Source: Piscinibacter lacus
GTDB lineage: Bacteria > Pseudomonadota > Gammaproteobacteria > Burkholderiales > Burkholderiaceae_C
Direction: 5' to 3'
Length of the DNA stretch: 64,000 nucleotides
Assembly (NCBI RefSeq): GCF_016735685.1
Contig: NZ_JAERRA010000001.1
Location: 2,202,920-2,266,919, forward strand
The stretch's first letter is position 1. Every line of letters starts with the position of its first letter. Below, piece by piece: positions 31,279 through 41,051 of this stretch. The notes beneath the pieces are model-generated. The model did no database searches and was not told where the DNA came from. It saw only the letters and a list, made by a program, of their open reading frames with translations. The translations under genes and the position numbers were made by a program.

Positions 31279-33465
31279 TCAGCGCAGGGCCTGGTGGATG
31301 GTTTCGGCCAGGGCGCGGGAGATGCCGTCGACCGTGGCCAGCTCGTCGACGCTGGCCGCCGCCACGCCGCGCACGCCGCCGAAGCGCTGCAGCAGGCGCG
31401 CGCGCTTGCGCGGGCCGACGCCGGGAATCTCCTCCAGCGCGCTGCCGCCGGTGCGCACGCTGGCGCGCTTGGCGCGCATGCCGGTGATGGCGAAGCGGTG
31501 GGCCTCGTCGCGGATTTGCGCCACCAGCATCAGCGCGGCCGAGTCGTGGCCCAGGTAGACCTTCTCGCGGCCGTCGGCGAAGACCAGTTCCTCCAGGCCG
31601 ACCTTGCGGCCCTCGCCCTTCTCCACGCCGACCAGCAGGCCCAGGTCCAGGCCGAGCTGCTCGAAGACCTCGCGCGCGACGCCGATCTGGCCCTTGCCGC
31701 CGTCGATCAGCACCAGGTCGGGCAGGCGCTCGCGGCCGCTGGGGGCGGGGCTGTCGGCGCCCTCGCCACCCTTGTCGCGGCGCAGGGCCTCGGCCAGCTT
31801 GCCGTAGCGGCGCAGCAGCACCTGGCGCATGGCCGCATAGTCGTCGCCGGGGGTGATGCCGTCGATGTTGTAGCGGCGGTACTGCGCGCTCTGCATGGCA
31901 TGGGCTTCGAAGACGACGCAGCTCGCCTGGGTCGCCTCGCCGGCGGTGTGGCTGATGTCGAAGCACTCGATGCGCAGGCGCTCCAGCGGCTCGACGGCCA
32001 GGTCCAGGGCCTCGACCAGGGCCCGGGTGCGGGCCTGCTGCGAGCCTTCCTCGGCCAGCAGGCGGGCGAGCTTCAGGCGGCCGTTCTGGATCGCCATGTC
32101 CAGCCAGGCACGGCGCTGGTCGCGCGGCTGGTGCTGGGTCGCGATGCGGCGGCCGGCGGCCAGGCTGAGCGCCTCGACCAGGGTCTTGTCGACCGGATGG
32201 CTCAGCACCAGCAGCGGCGGGATGGGCGCGGGCTCGCCGCCGGCCTCGGCCAGGTAGTGCTGGGCGAGGAAGGCTTCCAGCACCTGCTGCTCGACCGGCG
32301 GGCCGGCCTCGCGGCGGCGGGCCTCGTCGGCGCTCAGGGCTTCGCTGACCGGCTCATCCTCCTGGCCCAGGGCGCCGAAGAGCGCGGCGGCGTCCTCGAT
32401 GTGGCTGGGGAAGTGCGGCCGGTCGCCCAGGTGCCGGCCGCCGCGCACCATGGCCAGGTTCACGCAGGCGCGACCGCCCTGCACGACGACGGCGAGCACG
32501 TCGGCATCGCGGTCGAAGGCGCCGTCGGCGGTGTCCTCCATGCTCTGCTGGTGCAGCACCTTGGACAGGGCACCGATCTGGTTGCGCAGCTCGGCCGCCT
32601 TCTCGTAGGCCATGCGCTCGGCGTGTTCCATCATCCGCGCCTGCAGGTCGGCGACGACGGCCTCGGTGTCGCCGTCGAGGAAGCGCTCGGCGCGGGCCAC
32701 GTCCTCGGCATAGTCCAGCGCGTCGATCTCGCCCACGCAGGGCCCCGAGCAACGCTTGATCTGGAACAGCAGGCAGGGCCGGCTGCGGTGGGCGAACACC
32801 GTGTCCTCGCAGGTGCGCAGGCGGAAGACCTTCTGGAGGAGCTGGATGGTCTCCTTCACCGCCCAGGCGCTGGGGTAGGGGCCGAAGTGGCGGTGGCGCT
32901 TGTCGACCGCGCCGCGGTAGTAGGTCATCCGCGGGTAGGCGACCGGGCTGGGCGTGGCGCCCTCGCGGCGGGCCGCCGCTTCGCTGCGACTGGTGCCGCC
33001 GCGCACGCCGGTGATGCGCAGATAGGGGTAGCTCTTGTCGTCGCGGAAGAGGATGTTGAAGCGCGGGTTCAGCGTCTTGATGAGGTTGTTTTCGAGGATC
33101 AGCGCCTCGGCCTCGGAGCGCACCACCGTCGTCTCCATCCGCGCGATGCGGCCGACCATCACGCCGATGCGGCTGCCGCCATGGTCCTTCTGGAAGTAGC
33201 TGCTGACGCGCTTCTTCAGGCTGCGGGCCTTGCCGACATAGAGCACGCCGCCCTGGGCGTCGAAGTAGCGGTAGACGCCGGGCAGGGCCGGCAGCGCGGC
33301 CACTTCGTCGAGCAGGGCCTGCCAGCGGGCGGCATCGCGCGCCGGTTCGGCGGGCGGGTCGGCGGGCGGGGCGGACGCCGGGTCGCGGCGCGGCACGGTC
33401 ACGGCAGCCGCCACCGGCGCGGCGGCGGGCGGCACGGCATCGGGGCGCGGGTCGGAATCGCTCAT
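31279..33465 (-). CDS. uvrC: Excinuclease ABC subunit C
   Basis: 728 residues from ATG 33465; the open frame runs on upstream but without homology. The N-terminal GIY-YIG nuclease domain ([20 protein letters not shown] then [11 protein letters not shown]) starts near residue 60 after a ~45-residue Pro/Ala leader that most UvrC lack. The Cys-rich [23 protein letters not shown] motif (AEALRNQ-like [15 protein letters not shown]), RNase H-like domain ([40 protein letters not shown]) and C-terminal HhH pair ([20 protein letters not shown]) are complete. It makes both incisions in nucleotide excision repair. A ~60-residue insert lies before the UVR/RNase H part. Confidence 0.97.
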   Translation of the reverse strand: MSDSDPRPDAVPPAAAPVAAAVTVPRRDPASAPPADPPAEPARDAARWQALLDEVAALPALPGVYRYFDAQGGVLYVGKARSLKKRVSSYFQKDHGGSRIGVMVGRIARMETTVVRSEAEALILENNLIKTLNPRFNILFRDDKSYPYLRITGVRGGTSRSEAAARREGATPSPVAYPRMTYYRGAVDKRHRHFGPYPSAWAVKETIQLLQKVFRLRTCEDTVFAHRSRPCLLFQIKRCSGPCVGEIDALDYAEDVARAERFLDGDTEAVVADLQARMMEHAERMAYEKAAELRNQIGALSKVLHQQSMEDTADGAFDRDADVLAVVVQGGRACVNLAMVRGGRHLGDRPHFPSHIEDAAALFGALGQEDEPVSEALSADEARRREAGPPVEQQVLEAFLAQHYLAEAGGEPAPIPPLLVLSHPVDKTLVEALSLAAGRRIATQHQPRDQRRAWLDMAIQNGRLKLARLLAEEGSQQARTRALVEALDLAVEPLERLRIECFDISHTAGEATQASCVVFEAHAMQSAQYRRYNIDGITPGDDYAAMRQVLLRRYGKLAEALRRDKGGEGADSPAPSGRERLPDLVLIDGGKGQIGVAREVFEQLGLDLGLLVGVEKGEGRKVGLEELVFADGREKVYLGHDSAALMLVAQIRDEAHRFAITGMRAKRASVRTGGSALEEIPGVGPRKRARLLQRFGGVRGVAAASVDELATVDGISRALAETIHQALR

Positions 33466-33600
33466 CGGCGCGCATTGTGGGCCGCAACAATGCGGCCTTC
33501 GCCGGCCCGGCCGGACAGCCCCTGGCGCCGCCTGCGGCCGGCCTGCCGCAGAGCCGCCGGGTCGGGCGTCCGGCGACGAGCCGATGGCCTGTCCCCGCCC

Positions 33601-33700
33601 GTCCTCGCAAGCCCGTCCTCGCAAGCCCTTCTTCGCACGCACGCCACCCTCGCCCCACCCAAGCCCCACCCAAGCCCCACCTAAGCCCCGTCCACGCCCC
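33601..33700. repeat. Short tandem repeats between uvrC and earP
   Basis: GTCCTCGCAAGCCC is repeated head to tail (33601-33614 and 33615-33628), then CCCCACCCAAG-type units follow three times (about 33654-33690). The rest of the 240-base gap has no recognisable gene. These may be replication-slippage products or part of the promoter region; no function assigned. Confidence 0.5.
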
Positions 33701-33705
33701 GCACC

Positions 33706-34959
33706 GTGCCGCCGCCCCTGCCCGCCTCCCCTGCCCCCGGCCCGCGCTGGGACCTGTTCTGCCGCGTGATCGACAACCATGGCGACCTGGGCGTTTGCTG
33801 GCGCCTGGCCACGCGCCTGGCCGCGCTCGGCGCCCAGGTGCGGCTTTGGGTGGACGATGCCCGCGCCCTGGCCTGGATGGCGCCCGGCGGCTGCCCCGGC
33901 GTGCGCGTGCTGCCCTGGCGCGAGCCGCAGGCGGCTGAAGCCCCGGGCGAGGTCGTCGTCGAGGCCTTCGGCTGCGACCCGCCGGCCGGCTTCGTCGCCG
34001 CGATGGCCGCGCGCCTGGCGGCCGCCGGCCAGCATGCGCCGGGCGCGGTGCCGGCGCGGGCTGCGGATGCGGGCACTGACCCCCTCCCGTCCAAGCCGGC
34101 CCCGCTCTGGCTGAACCTCGAATACCTGAGCGCCGAAACCTATGTCGAGCGCAGTCACGGCCTGCGCTCGCCGCAGGCCAGCGGGCCCGGCGCCGGGCTC
34201 GACAAATGGTTCTTCTACCCCGGCTTCACCCCGGCCACCGGCGGCCTGATGCGCGGGCCGCTGCCGGCCGACCCGGGCACCGGCTTCGACCCGGCCGCCG
34301 TACGGGCCGAGGCCAGCGACGGCGCCGCCCGGCCCGGCGTGCCGGCGATCAGCCTTTTCGGCTACCCGCAGGCGGCGCTGCCCGCCCAGCTCGCCGCCTG
34401 GGCCGGCGGCCCGCAGCCCCTCGACCTGCTGCTCACCCCCGGCCATGCCACCGAGCAGGCCGCCGCCTGGCTGGGCCGGCCGCTGGCGCCTGGCGAGGCC
34501 GTCGACCGCGGCGCGCTGCGCCTGATCGCCCTGCCCTGGCTGAGCCAGGCCGGCTTCGACCGCCTGCTGGCCGCCTGCGCGCTGAACCTGGTGCGCGGCG
34601 AGGACTCGCTGGCGCGCGCCCTCTGGGCCGGCCAGCCAATGCTCTGGCAGCTCTATCCGCAGGACGAGGACGCGCATGCGGTGAAGCTCCAGGCCTTCCT
34701 CGACCGCGTGCTGCTGCCCGGCGCGACGCCGCAGCTTGCACAGGCCCTGCGGGCCGCCTTCGCACGCTGGAACGGCCTGGCCGACCCAGCCGTGCCCGCC
34801 CTGCTGGGCCTGGGCCCCGGCGAGCCCGGCCATGCCGCCTGGGCCGCGCAGGCCGAGGCGCTGCGCGCCCGGCTGCAAGCCCGGGTCGACACCGATGGCG
34901 ACCTGGCCCAGACGCTGTGGCGTGCCGCCCATGGTCCGGCGGGTCAGGCGCTCGGCTAA
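33706..34959 (+). CDS. earP: EF-P arginine rhamnosyltransferase
   Basis: 417 residues from GTG 33706. The EarP (DUF2331) family motif [20 protein letters not shown] (residues 15-34) contains the conserved Asp pair (D23, D27) needed for rhamnosylation in studied homologues. Other blocks are [50 protein letters not shown] and the C-terminal [20 protein letters not shown] then [11 protein letters not shown]. It transfers rhamnose from dTDP-rhamnose to Arg32 of elongation factor P. The substrate gene efp is 104 bases downstream and its Arg32 is present. A Pro/Ala-rich insert (residues ~105-130) is unusual. Confidence 0.95.
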   Translation: MPPPLPASPAPGPRWDLFCRVIDNHGDLGVCWRLATRLAALGAQVRLWVDDARALAWMAPGGCPGVRVLPWREPQAAEAPGEVVVEAFGCDPPAGFVAAMAARLAAAGQHAPGAVPARAADAGTDPLPSKPAPLWLNLEYLSAETYVERSHGLRSPQASGPGAGLDKWFFYPGFTPATGGLMRGPLPADPGTGFDPAAVRAEASDGAARPGVPAISLFGYPQAALPAQLAAWAGGPQPLDLLLTPGHATEQAAAWLGRPLAPGEAVDRGALRLIALPWLSQAGFDRLLAACALNLVRGEDSLARALWAGQPMLWQLYPQDEDAHAVKLQAFLDRVLLPGATPQLAQALRAAFARWNGLADPAVPALLGLGPGEPGHAAWAAQAEALRARLQARVDTDGDLAQTLWRAAHGPAGQALG

Positions 34960-35063
34960 ACTTGCGGGCTTTTCGATCGACGCGCGGCACCCCCTTGGCG
35001 GGCGGTGACCGGGCCGTCCCCGCCGCGGCCTTCGGCCCGCGGGCCCAACCCCAAGGTTCACCG

Positions 35064-35618
35064 ATGAAACTCGCTCAGGAAATCCGCGCCGGCAACGTGA
35101 TCATGCAAGGCAAGGACCCCATGGTCGTCCTGCGGACGGAATACAGCCGCGGCGGCCGCGGCGCCGCCACCGTGCGGATCAAGATGAAGAACCTGCTCAA
35201 CGGCGGCGGCGCCGAAGTGGTCTTCAAGGCCGACGACAAGATGGACCAGATCATCCTGGACAAGAAGGAGTGCACCTACACCTACTTCGCCGACCCGATG
35301 TATGTGTTCATGGATGCCGAGTACAACCAGTTCGAGGTGGAAGCCGAGAACATGGGCGATGCGATCTCCTACCTCGAAGACAACATGGCCGTCGAAGTGG
35401 TGTTCTACGACGGCAAGGCCATCTCGGTCGAACTGCCGACCACCGTGGTCCGCGAGATCGAGACCGAGCCGGCCGTCAAGGGCGACACCTCGGGCAAGGT
35501 CATGAAGCCCGCCCGCATCGTCGGCACCGGCTTCGAGATCCCCGTGCCCTCCTTCGTGGAGAACGGCGACAAGATCGAAATCGACACCCGCACCCACGAG
35601 TACAAGAAGCGCGTCTGA
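35064..35618 (+). CDS. efp: Elongation factor P (Arg32 type)
   Basis: 184 residues. The three-domain EF-P sequence begins [20 protein letters not shown]. The loop YSRGGRGAA places an arginine at residue 32, the acceptor used by EarP; lysine would be expected for the EpmA/beta-lysine pathway. The C-terminal OB signature [20 protein letters not shown] is intact. EF-P rescues ribosomes stalled at polyproline stretches, plausible in this Pro-rich proteome. It is preceded by earP and closed by a strong terminator 27 bases past the stop. Confidence 0.98.
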   Translation: MKLAQEIRAGNVIMQGKDPMVVLRTEYSRGGRGAATVRIKMKNLLNGGGAEVVFKADDKMDQIILDKKECTYTYFADPMYVFMDAEYNQFEVEAENMGDAISYLEDNMAVEVVFYDGKAISVELPTTVVREIETEPAVKGDTSGKVMKPARIVGTGFEIPVPSFVENGDKIEIDTRTHEYKKRV

Positions 35619-35644
35619 GGGCTCCCGCTCCGCGCCACCTGCAG

Positions 35645-35667
35645 GGGCAGCTTCGGCTGCCCTTTTT
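35645..35667 (+). terminator. Rho-independent terminator of efp
   Basis: GGGCAGC-TTCG-GCTGCCC (35645-35662) with a stable TTCG tetraloop followed by five T. It ends two bases before the first ATG of the mnmC frame, which makes that ATG doubtful as the mnmC start. Confidence 0.92.
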
Positions 35668-35668
35668 C

Positions 35669-37783
35669 ATGCCTGCCGCCCCCCCGCCCGCCCCCACCGA
35701 CCCAACTGCCGACGGCCTGCCCGCGGCGGCGGAAGCGGCCGAGCCCGCGGGCGCAGCCGCAGCGGCCGCGCAGGCGGACGACGGCCTCCTGCGCGGCCTG
35801 GGCCTGCAAGCGCCGCCGGACGAGGGCGCGCCGGCCTGGGCCGGCCGCGCGCGCCATGTGCTGCTGGAAACCGGCTTCGGCCTGGGCCGGAGCTTCCTCG
35901 CCGTCTGGGCCGCCTGGCGGGCCGACCCGCAGCGGCCGCAGCGCCTGACGTACCTCGTGCTGGAAGCCCAGCCGCCCGGCCGGGACGCCCTGGCCCGCGC
36001 GCTGGCCGCCACCCACCCCGCCGATGAACGGGTGACGGCCCTGCTCAAGGCCTGGCCGCCGGCCAGCCCCGGCTGGCACCGCTTGGAGCTGGAGGGCGGG
36101 CGCGTGCTGCTGCAACTGGGCTTTGGCGAGCCCGAGGCCCTGGCGCGCGGCCTGCTGGCGACGGTCGATGGCCTCTTGCTCGACAGCCCGGGGGCGAAGG
36201 GCGAGGCAGCGGTCGCCTCGCCCGGCTTGATCCGCACCCTGGCCCGGCGCTGCCGGCCCGGCGCCCGCGCGGCCAGCCGGACGGGCTTCGCCCCCCTGCA
36301 CCAGACCCTGCACGACGCACTGCGCGAAGCCGGCTTCCTGATCCTCCGCCCCTCGGGGGCCGCAAGCCAGGGCGAGGTTCTGGAAGCGGTCTACCGCCCG
36401 GTCCATGTGCCGCCGGCGCCGCCGGGCCTGCCGGCGGGCGCGTCCGAAGGCATCGCGCCGATTCGCCCGGGCCGGCCCGCCGCGCCGGCCCAGCCCGCCC
36501 GCAGCGCCCCTCGGCCAGCAGCGGCCCGCCACGCCGTGATCGTCGGCGCCGGCCTGGCCGGCTGCGCGGCGGCCTGGGCGCTGGCGCGGGCGGGCTGGGC
36601 CTGCACCCTGGTCGATGCCGCGGCGCAGCCGGCCGCCGGCGCCTCCGGCAACCCGGCCGGGCTGATGCATGCCACCTTCAGCCCCGACGACGGCCTGCAT
36701 GCCCGCGCCCACCGCGCCGCCGCGCTGCGCATGGCCCAGGTGGCCGCGCCCTGGCTGGCCGCCGGCCGCGTGCGCGGTGCGCTGGACGGCTTCCTGCGCC
36801 TGGAGCCACGCCTGGACGGCGTAAGCGCCGCCGCCCAGCGCGCCCGCGCCGGCCTGCCTGCGACCGTGCTGGACTGGCTGGACGGCCCGCAGGCCGCCGC
36901 CCGCTGCGGCCTGCCGCTGGCCACGCCCGGCGAGCCCCCGCCCGGCGCCTGGTGCTATCCGCAGGGCGGCTGGCTGGCGCCGGCCGAGGTCTGCGCGGCT
37001 TTCCTGGCCGATGCCGCGCCGGGGGCCGTGCAGTTCGTCGGAAGCCAGCGCGTCGCCCGCTTCGCACCCGTCGGCGACGAGGGCGCCGGCTGGCGCCTGC
37101 TCGACCCGCAGGGCGAGGAGATCGCCCGCGCACCGGTGCTGGTGCTGGCCGCTGCCGGGGCCATCCCGGGCCTGCTGCGTGCCTCGCTGGGCGAGGCCGC
37201 GGCTGCCGCGCTGGGGCCGCTGGGCCAGGTGCGCGGCCAGCTCAGCGCCTGGCCGCTGCCGCCGGGCCTGCCGGTGCCGCGCTGTGCCCTGTCGGGCGCG
37301 GGCTATGCGATGCCGCCGATCGAGGGCTGGCTCTGGACCGGCGCGACCAGCCAGCACGACGACCCCGATCCCGCCCTGCGCCGGGCCGACCATGACCACA
37401 ACCGCGCGCGCCTCGCCGGCCTGCTGGGCTGCGCACCCGAAGCCATCGGCCCGCTGGAGGCCGCGCGTGGCCGCGTCGGCTGGCGCGCCACCACGCCCGA
37501 CCGCCTGCCCTGGGTCGGCGCCCTGCCCCGCGCCGGGGCCGGGTCCGGCCCGGTGCCGCGCAGCGTCGCGCACTGGCCGCGCTGGCGCAGCGCCGAAGGC
37601 GGGCTCTACTTGCTCGGCGGCCTGGGCTCGCGCGGCCTGACCTGGTCGGCCCTGGCCGGCGAGCTGCTGGCGAGCTGGGTGGCCGGCGAACCCGCGCCGG
37701 TCGAGCAGGCCCTGGTCGAGGCCCTGGACCCGGCGCGCCGGCTGCTGCGGCCCGCGGCCCGCGGCAAACAGGCGGGCGGCTGA
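35669..37783 (+). CDS. mnmC: MnmC-like tRNA mnm5s2U protein with degenerate methyltransferase half
   Basis: Up to 704 residues. The C-terminal half is a full DAO-type FAD oxidoreductase: AVIVGAGLAGCAAAWALARA (dinucleotide fold, ~residue 288), GASGNPAGLMHATFSPDD, the GYAMPPIEGWLWTGATSQHD block, GRVGWRATTPDRLPWVGALP and GLGSRGLTWSALAGELLAS. This half oxidises cmnm5s2U to nm5s2U at tRNA wobble U34. The N-terminal half keeps LLETGFGLGRSFLAVWAAWR but lacks the usual DGxPYSxxYDD start and the YLDGFAPxxNPxxW motif, where LLLDSPGAKGEAAVASP stands instead. Methyltransfer may therefore be lost. The first ATG is 2 bases past the efp terminator, so translation probably starts further in. Confidence 0.85.
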   Translation: MPAAPPPAPTDPTADGLPAAAEAAEPAGAAAAAAQADDGLLRGLGLQAPPDEGAPAWAGRARHVLLETGFGLGRSFLAVWAAWRADPQRPQRLTYLVLEAQPPGRDALARALAATHPADERVTALLKAWPPASPGWHRLELEGGRVLLQLGFGEPEALARGLLATVDGLLLDSPGAKGEAAVASPGLIRTLARRCRPGARAASRTGFAPLHQTLHDALREAGFLILRPSGAASQGEVLEAVYRPVHVPPAPPGLPAGASEGIAPIRPGRPAAPAQPARSAPRPAAARHAVIVGAGLAGCAAAWALARAGWACTLVDAAAQPAAGASGNPAGLMHATFSPDDGLHARAHRAAALRMAQVAAPWLAAGRVRGALDGFLRLEPRLDGVSAAAQRARAGLPATVLDWLDGPQAAARCGLPLATPGEPPPGAWCYPQGGWLAPAEVCAAFLADAAPGAVQFVGSQRVARFAPVGDEGAGWRLLDPQGEEIARAPVLVLAAAGAIPGLLRASLGEAAAAALGPLGQVRGQLSAWPLPPGLPVPRCALSGAGYAMPPIEGWLWTGATSQHDDPDPALRRADHDHNRARLAGLLGCAPEAIGPLEAARGRVGWRATTPDRLPWVGALPRAGAGSGPVPRSVAHWPRWRSAEGGLYLLGGLGSRGLTWSALAGELLASWVAGEPAPVEQALVEALDPARRLLRPAARGKQAGG

Positions 37784-37801
37784 GGCCGGGCTGCGCGACG
37801 C

Positions 37802-39424
37802 TCAGTCCAGGTCGAACAGCCCGCGCTGCACCGCCACCGGGGCCTCGGCGGGCTGAAGCGCCGCCTGGCCGCGGGTCGGCCGGCGCCGGCCCTCCCGCCC
37901 CGGATGCCGGCTGCCGTGCTTCTGGTAGACCTGCTGCGACTCGGCCCGCACGGCGGGCTGGGCCTTGCGGGTGTGCACGGCCTCGCGGGCGGCGGCCATG
38001 GCCGCGGCCAGCTCGACGATCGGCGCCGGGTAGCTGCCGCCCGGGCCCAGCACCACGCCATAGGGCGCCAGGGCATGCGGCGGCAGCTCCCAGGGCGCAT
38101 GGATCGCGGCATCGGGCAAGCGGGCCAGTTCGGGCACCCAGCGGCGGATGAAGTCACCCTGCGGATCCTGGTCGCGCGACTGCTTGACCGGGTTGTAGAT
38201 GCGCACGGTGTTGATACCGGTCACGCCGCTCTGCATCTGCACCTGCGGCCAGTGGATGCCGGGCTCGTAGTCGGTGAAGCAGCGCGCCAGGTGCAGGCCG
38301 GGCGCGCGCCAGTGCAGCCACAGCAACTGGCTGGCGAAGCTCATCACCATCGCGCGCATGCGGAAGTTGAGCCAGCCGGTGGCGGCCAGGCTGCGCATGC
38401 AGGCGTCGACGAAGGGGTAGCCGGTGCGGCCGGTCGCCCAGGCGTCCAGGCGGGCCTGCGCCTCGGGCGCCAGCGGACTGCCGTCCTCATGCGGGCGCAG
38501 GCCGTCGAAGCCGCGGTGCACATGGCGCCATTCGATGGCCGGCTCGCTCTCCAGCTTCTGGATGAAATGGCTCTGCCAGTGCAGGCGCGATTCGAAGCTC
38601 TTGAGCGCATCCAGCCAGTCGCGCCGCTCGGCGCGGCCGGCCTCTTCGGCGGGCGCCTGGGCCAGCCAGTGGGCGCGGCGGGCCAGGGCGGCATGCAGCA
38701 CCTCGCGCACGCTGAGCGTGCCCCAGGCCAGGTGGGGCGAGAGGCGCGAGCAGGCCTCGGCCCCCAGCATCGGCCCGGACATGGCCGCGCGGTACGGCCG
38801 GCCGCGTGCGTGCAGAAAGCTTTGCAGCAGGGCCAGGCCGGCCGACCGACCACCACGCTGGCGGGCCGGCGGCAGCTCGGCCTCGCCGAAGGGGGCGGGC
38901 CCTGCGGCGCCAAGCTCCGGCGGCTCGACCGGCCGCAGGCGACCGGGCGGATCCAGCGGCGGCGGGCCCATGCGGGCCATCCACAGGCGCGACCACTGGT
39001 CGCGGCTCTTCAGGCGGCGAACGACGCCGTTGGAAGGCAGCTCGGTCCAGCTCACGCCCTGGGCCCGGCACCAGGCGGCCACGCGGCGGTCGCGGTCGAA
39101 AGTCCAGGCGTTGCCGGTCTCTTCATGGCTCCACAGGGCGAAGCGGCTGTGGCGGGCGAGGAGGGCTTCGAGCGCGCCCTCCACCTCGCCCGGCCAGCGC
39201 CACAGCGCGCCGCCCAGGCTGCGCAGGGCGGCGTCCAGCTCGCGCAGACAGTCCTCGGCAAAGGCCCAGTGGAAGAGCGAGGCATCGTCTTGCGCCCAGC
39301 GCGCGGGCTCGTCGGCCCAGAGCGCGAGCACCGGCCCGGCCGCGGCGGCGCGGACCAGGGGAGCATGGTCCTGCACGCGCAGGTCGCGCTTGAACCACAG
39401 CACTTGGACGGGGGGAGCCGGCAT
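37802..39424 (-). CDS. Deoxyribodipyrimidine photolyase / cryptochrome family protein
   Basis: 540 residues from ATG 39424. The N-terminal antenna domain is [20 protein letters not shown]. The FAD-binding domain has [73 protein letters not shown] and [20 protein letters not shown]. The N-F-R-M-R segment and W-L-N tryptophan path are kept. It should repair cyclobutane pyrimidine dimers with blue light, but the [20 protein letters not shown] ending is also found in cryptochrome-like members, so repair versus signalling is open. The basic Gln-rich C-terminal tail after ~residue 485 is extra. It is tail-to-tail with mnmC. Confidence 0.9.
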   Translation of the reverse strand: MPAPPVQVLWFKRDLRVQDHAPLVRAAAAGPVLALWADEPARWAQDDASLFHWAFAEDCLRELDAALRSLGGALWRWPGEVEGALEALLARHSRFALWSHEETGNAWTFDRDRRVAAWCRAQGVSWTELPSNGVVRRLKSRDQWSRLWMARMGPPPLDPPGRLRPVEPPELGAAGPAPFGEAELPPARQRGGRSAGLALLQSFLHARGRPYRAAMSGPMLGAEACSRLSPHLAWGTLSVREVLHAALARRAHWLAQAPAEEAGRAERRDWLDALKSFESRLHWQSHFIQKLESEPAIEWRHVHRGFDGLRPHEDGSPLAPEAQARLDAWATGRTGYPFVDACMRSLAATGWLNFRMRAMVMSFASQLLWLHWRAPGLHLARCFTDYEPGIHWPQVQMQSGVTGINTVRIYNPVKQSRDQDPQGDFIRRWVPELARLPDAAIHAPWELPPHALAPYGVVLGPGGSYPAPIVELAAAMAAAREAVHTRKAQPAVRAESQQVYQKHGSRHPGREGRRRPTRGQAALQPAEAPVAVQRGLFDLD

Positions 39425-39507
39425 GCGCGGAGTGTCGCGGCGGGCCGGCCGGGGTGCCGTGGCGGGGGTTTGGCGGGGGCTTCGGCGGCGCGCACCGGGG
39501 CGCCGGC

Positions 39508-40896
39508 TCAGGCCGTGAGCAACTGCTCCAGACGCTGCTCGCGCAGGCCGTAGAAGCGCTTGATCTCGGCGATCTGCGCCAGCAGCTCCGGCCGGCGCGC
39601 GGCCAGGGCCTGGGCTGCCGCACCGCGGGCCTTCACGGCCAGGATCATCTTGTTCTTGCGGGTGTGCTCCAGCGCGATGAATTCGAAGACCTGGGTGCGG
39701 TAGCCCTGGCTTTCCAGCAGCAGGGCACGCAGGGCATCGGTGACCATCTCGGCCTCCTGACCGAGGTGGATGCCGTGCTGCAGCATGGGCCGCAGCACCG
39801 GCGGCAGGCGCATCTGCGGGCGCAGCTCCTTGTGGCAGCAGGGCGAGCTCATGATGATGCGGGCGCCGCTTTGCAGGCCGACATGCAGGGCATGGTCGGT
39901 GGCGATGTCGCAGGCATGCAGGGCGATCATCACGTCCAGCGGCTGCACGGCCTGCGTGCGCACATCGCCCTGGTCGAAGCGGATGCCCTGCAACTGCTCG
40001 TCGGCGATCAGGGCATTGCAGAGCCGCACCATGTCCTCGCGCAGCTCCAGGCCGGTCACGCGCGGCTGCAAGCCCTGGCGCCGCAGCCAGTCGTGCACGG
40101 CAAAGGTCAGGTAGCCCTTGCCGGCGCCGAAGTCGGCCACCCGGATCGGCCCGGATCCGGGGCCGTGCAGGCCGGCTTCCTCCACCGCGGCGGCCAGGAT
40201 CTCGACGAAGCGGTTGATCTGCTTCCACTTGCGGGCCATGGCCGGCACCAGGGCGGGCTGGCCCTTGACCAAGTGTGTCAGGCCCAGGCCGCGCCAGACG
40301 CCATCGCCCAGGGCCAGCGGCCGGACCTTGGCCTTGTCATGCGCGGGGGCGGCCTCGGGCTGGGGCGCTGCGCCGGCCGGGGCGGCCGAGGGGGCTTGCA
40401 GGGCATGGTTCGACTCCGGCGCGGGCGCGGGCGCATCCGAGGCCTCGGCGCCCAGGCCCAGGTCCGGCGCGGACGATGACGCTGGCGCGGTGGCGATGCG
40501 GCTGCGACGCAGGCTCTCGCGGCCCTTGCGGCTCACGGCGAATTGCAACTCCTCGGTGGCGGTGTGCAGGTGCGCATTGCGAAAGCGTGTGCCCAGCAGC
40601 TCAGCCAGCTCGGCCAGGCCGGCTTCGGGCGCATGGTTCTTGGTGATGTCCTTGCTGCGGTGGCGCCACAGGAAGCTGAGCGCCGGCTCGCCGCGCAGCA
40701 GCAGGGCACGCACGGTCAGGCGCTCGACGGCCTCGGCCTCCTCGCCGCCCTCGCCCACCGGCGCCGACAGCAGCAGCTTGCGGAACTGGCCCGAGGCCAG
40801 CACCGCGCGCAGCACATGCAGGAAACGCTCGCGCGGTGGCGCATCGGCCGCAGGCGGCGGGGCGAACAGGGCGGGGAACAGGGGGGCCGTCGTCAT
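39508..40896 (-). CDS. SAM-dependent methyltransferase (Methyltransf_32-like)
   Basis: 462 residues from ATG 40896. The AdoMet motif [20 protein letters not shown] (near residue 248) is followed by [24 protein letters not shown] and [20 protein letters not shown], then [11 protein letters not shown]. The H-A-C-D and P-C-C-H-K blocks characterise the Trm13/METTL25-like methyltransferase group; its substrate is probably RNA but unproven. An N-terminal ~130-residue domain ([37 protein letters not shown]) is joined by an Ala/Pro linker. It is separate from the photolyase by 83 bases. Confidence 0.88.
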   Translation of the reverse strand: MTTAPLFPALFAPPPAADAPPRERFLHVLRAVLASGQFRKLLLSAPVGEGGEEAEAVERLTVRALLLRGEPALSFLWRHRSKDITKNHAPEAGLAELAELLGTRFRNAHLHTATEELQFAVSRKGRESLRRSRIATAPASSSAPDLGLGAEASDAPAPAPESNHALQAPSAAPAGAAPQPEAAPAHDKAKVRPLALGDGVWRGLGLTHLVKGQPALVPAMARKWKQINRFVEILAAAVEEAGLHGPGSGPIRVADFGAGKGYLTFAVHDWLRRQGLQPRVTGLELREDMVRLCNALIADEQLQGIRFDQGDVRTQAVQPLDVMIALHACDIATDHALHVGLQSGARIIMSSPCCHKELRPQMRLPPVLRPMLQHGIHLGQEAEMVTDALRALLLESQGYRTQVFEFIALEHTRKNKMILAVKARGAAAQALAARRPELLAQIAEIKRFYGLREQRLEQLLTA

Positions 40897-41051
40897 CGGC
40901 ACGGATTGTCGGGCCGGGGCGCACGCCGCCCGACCGCCCTGCGCCGGCATCGCCCCCGGGCGGGCTGCGACCCGCCATGCCCGACACTGCCGCCGTTCCC
41001 GGCCCCGGCCGCCCGCCGCGGCCCCGGGCCCTGCCCCTGCCCCCGCCTGCC

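Noticed and set aside
33601..33700. Possible CRISPR array
   Set aside because: Repeats are short (11-14 bp), adjacent and without spacers; no cas genes occur in the window.
33466..35061. Upstream extension of uvrC on the minus strand
   Set aside because: Antisense to earP; residues before MSDSDPRP have no similarity to UvrC.
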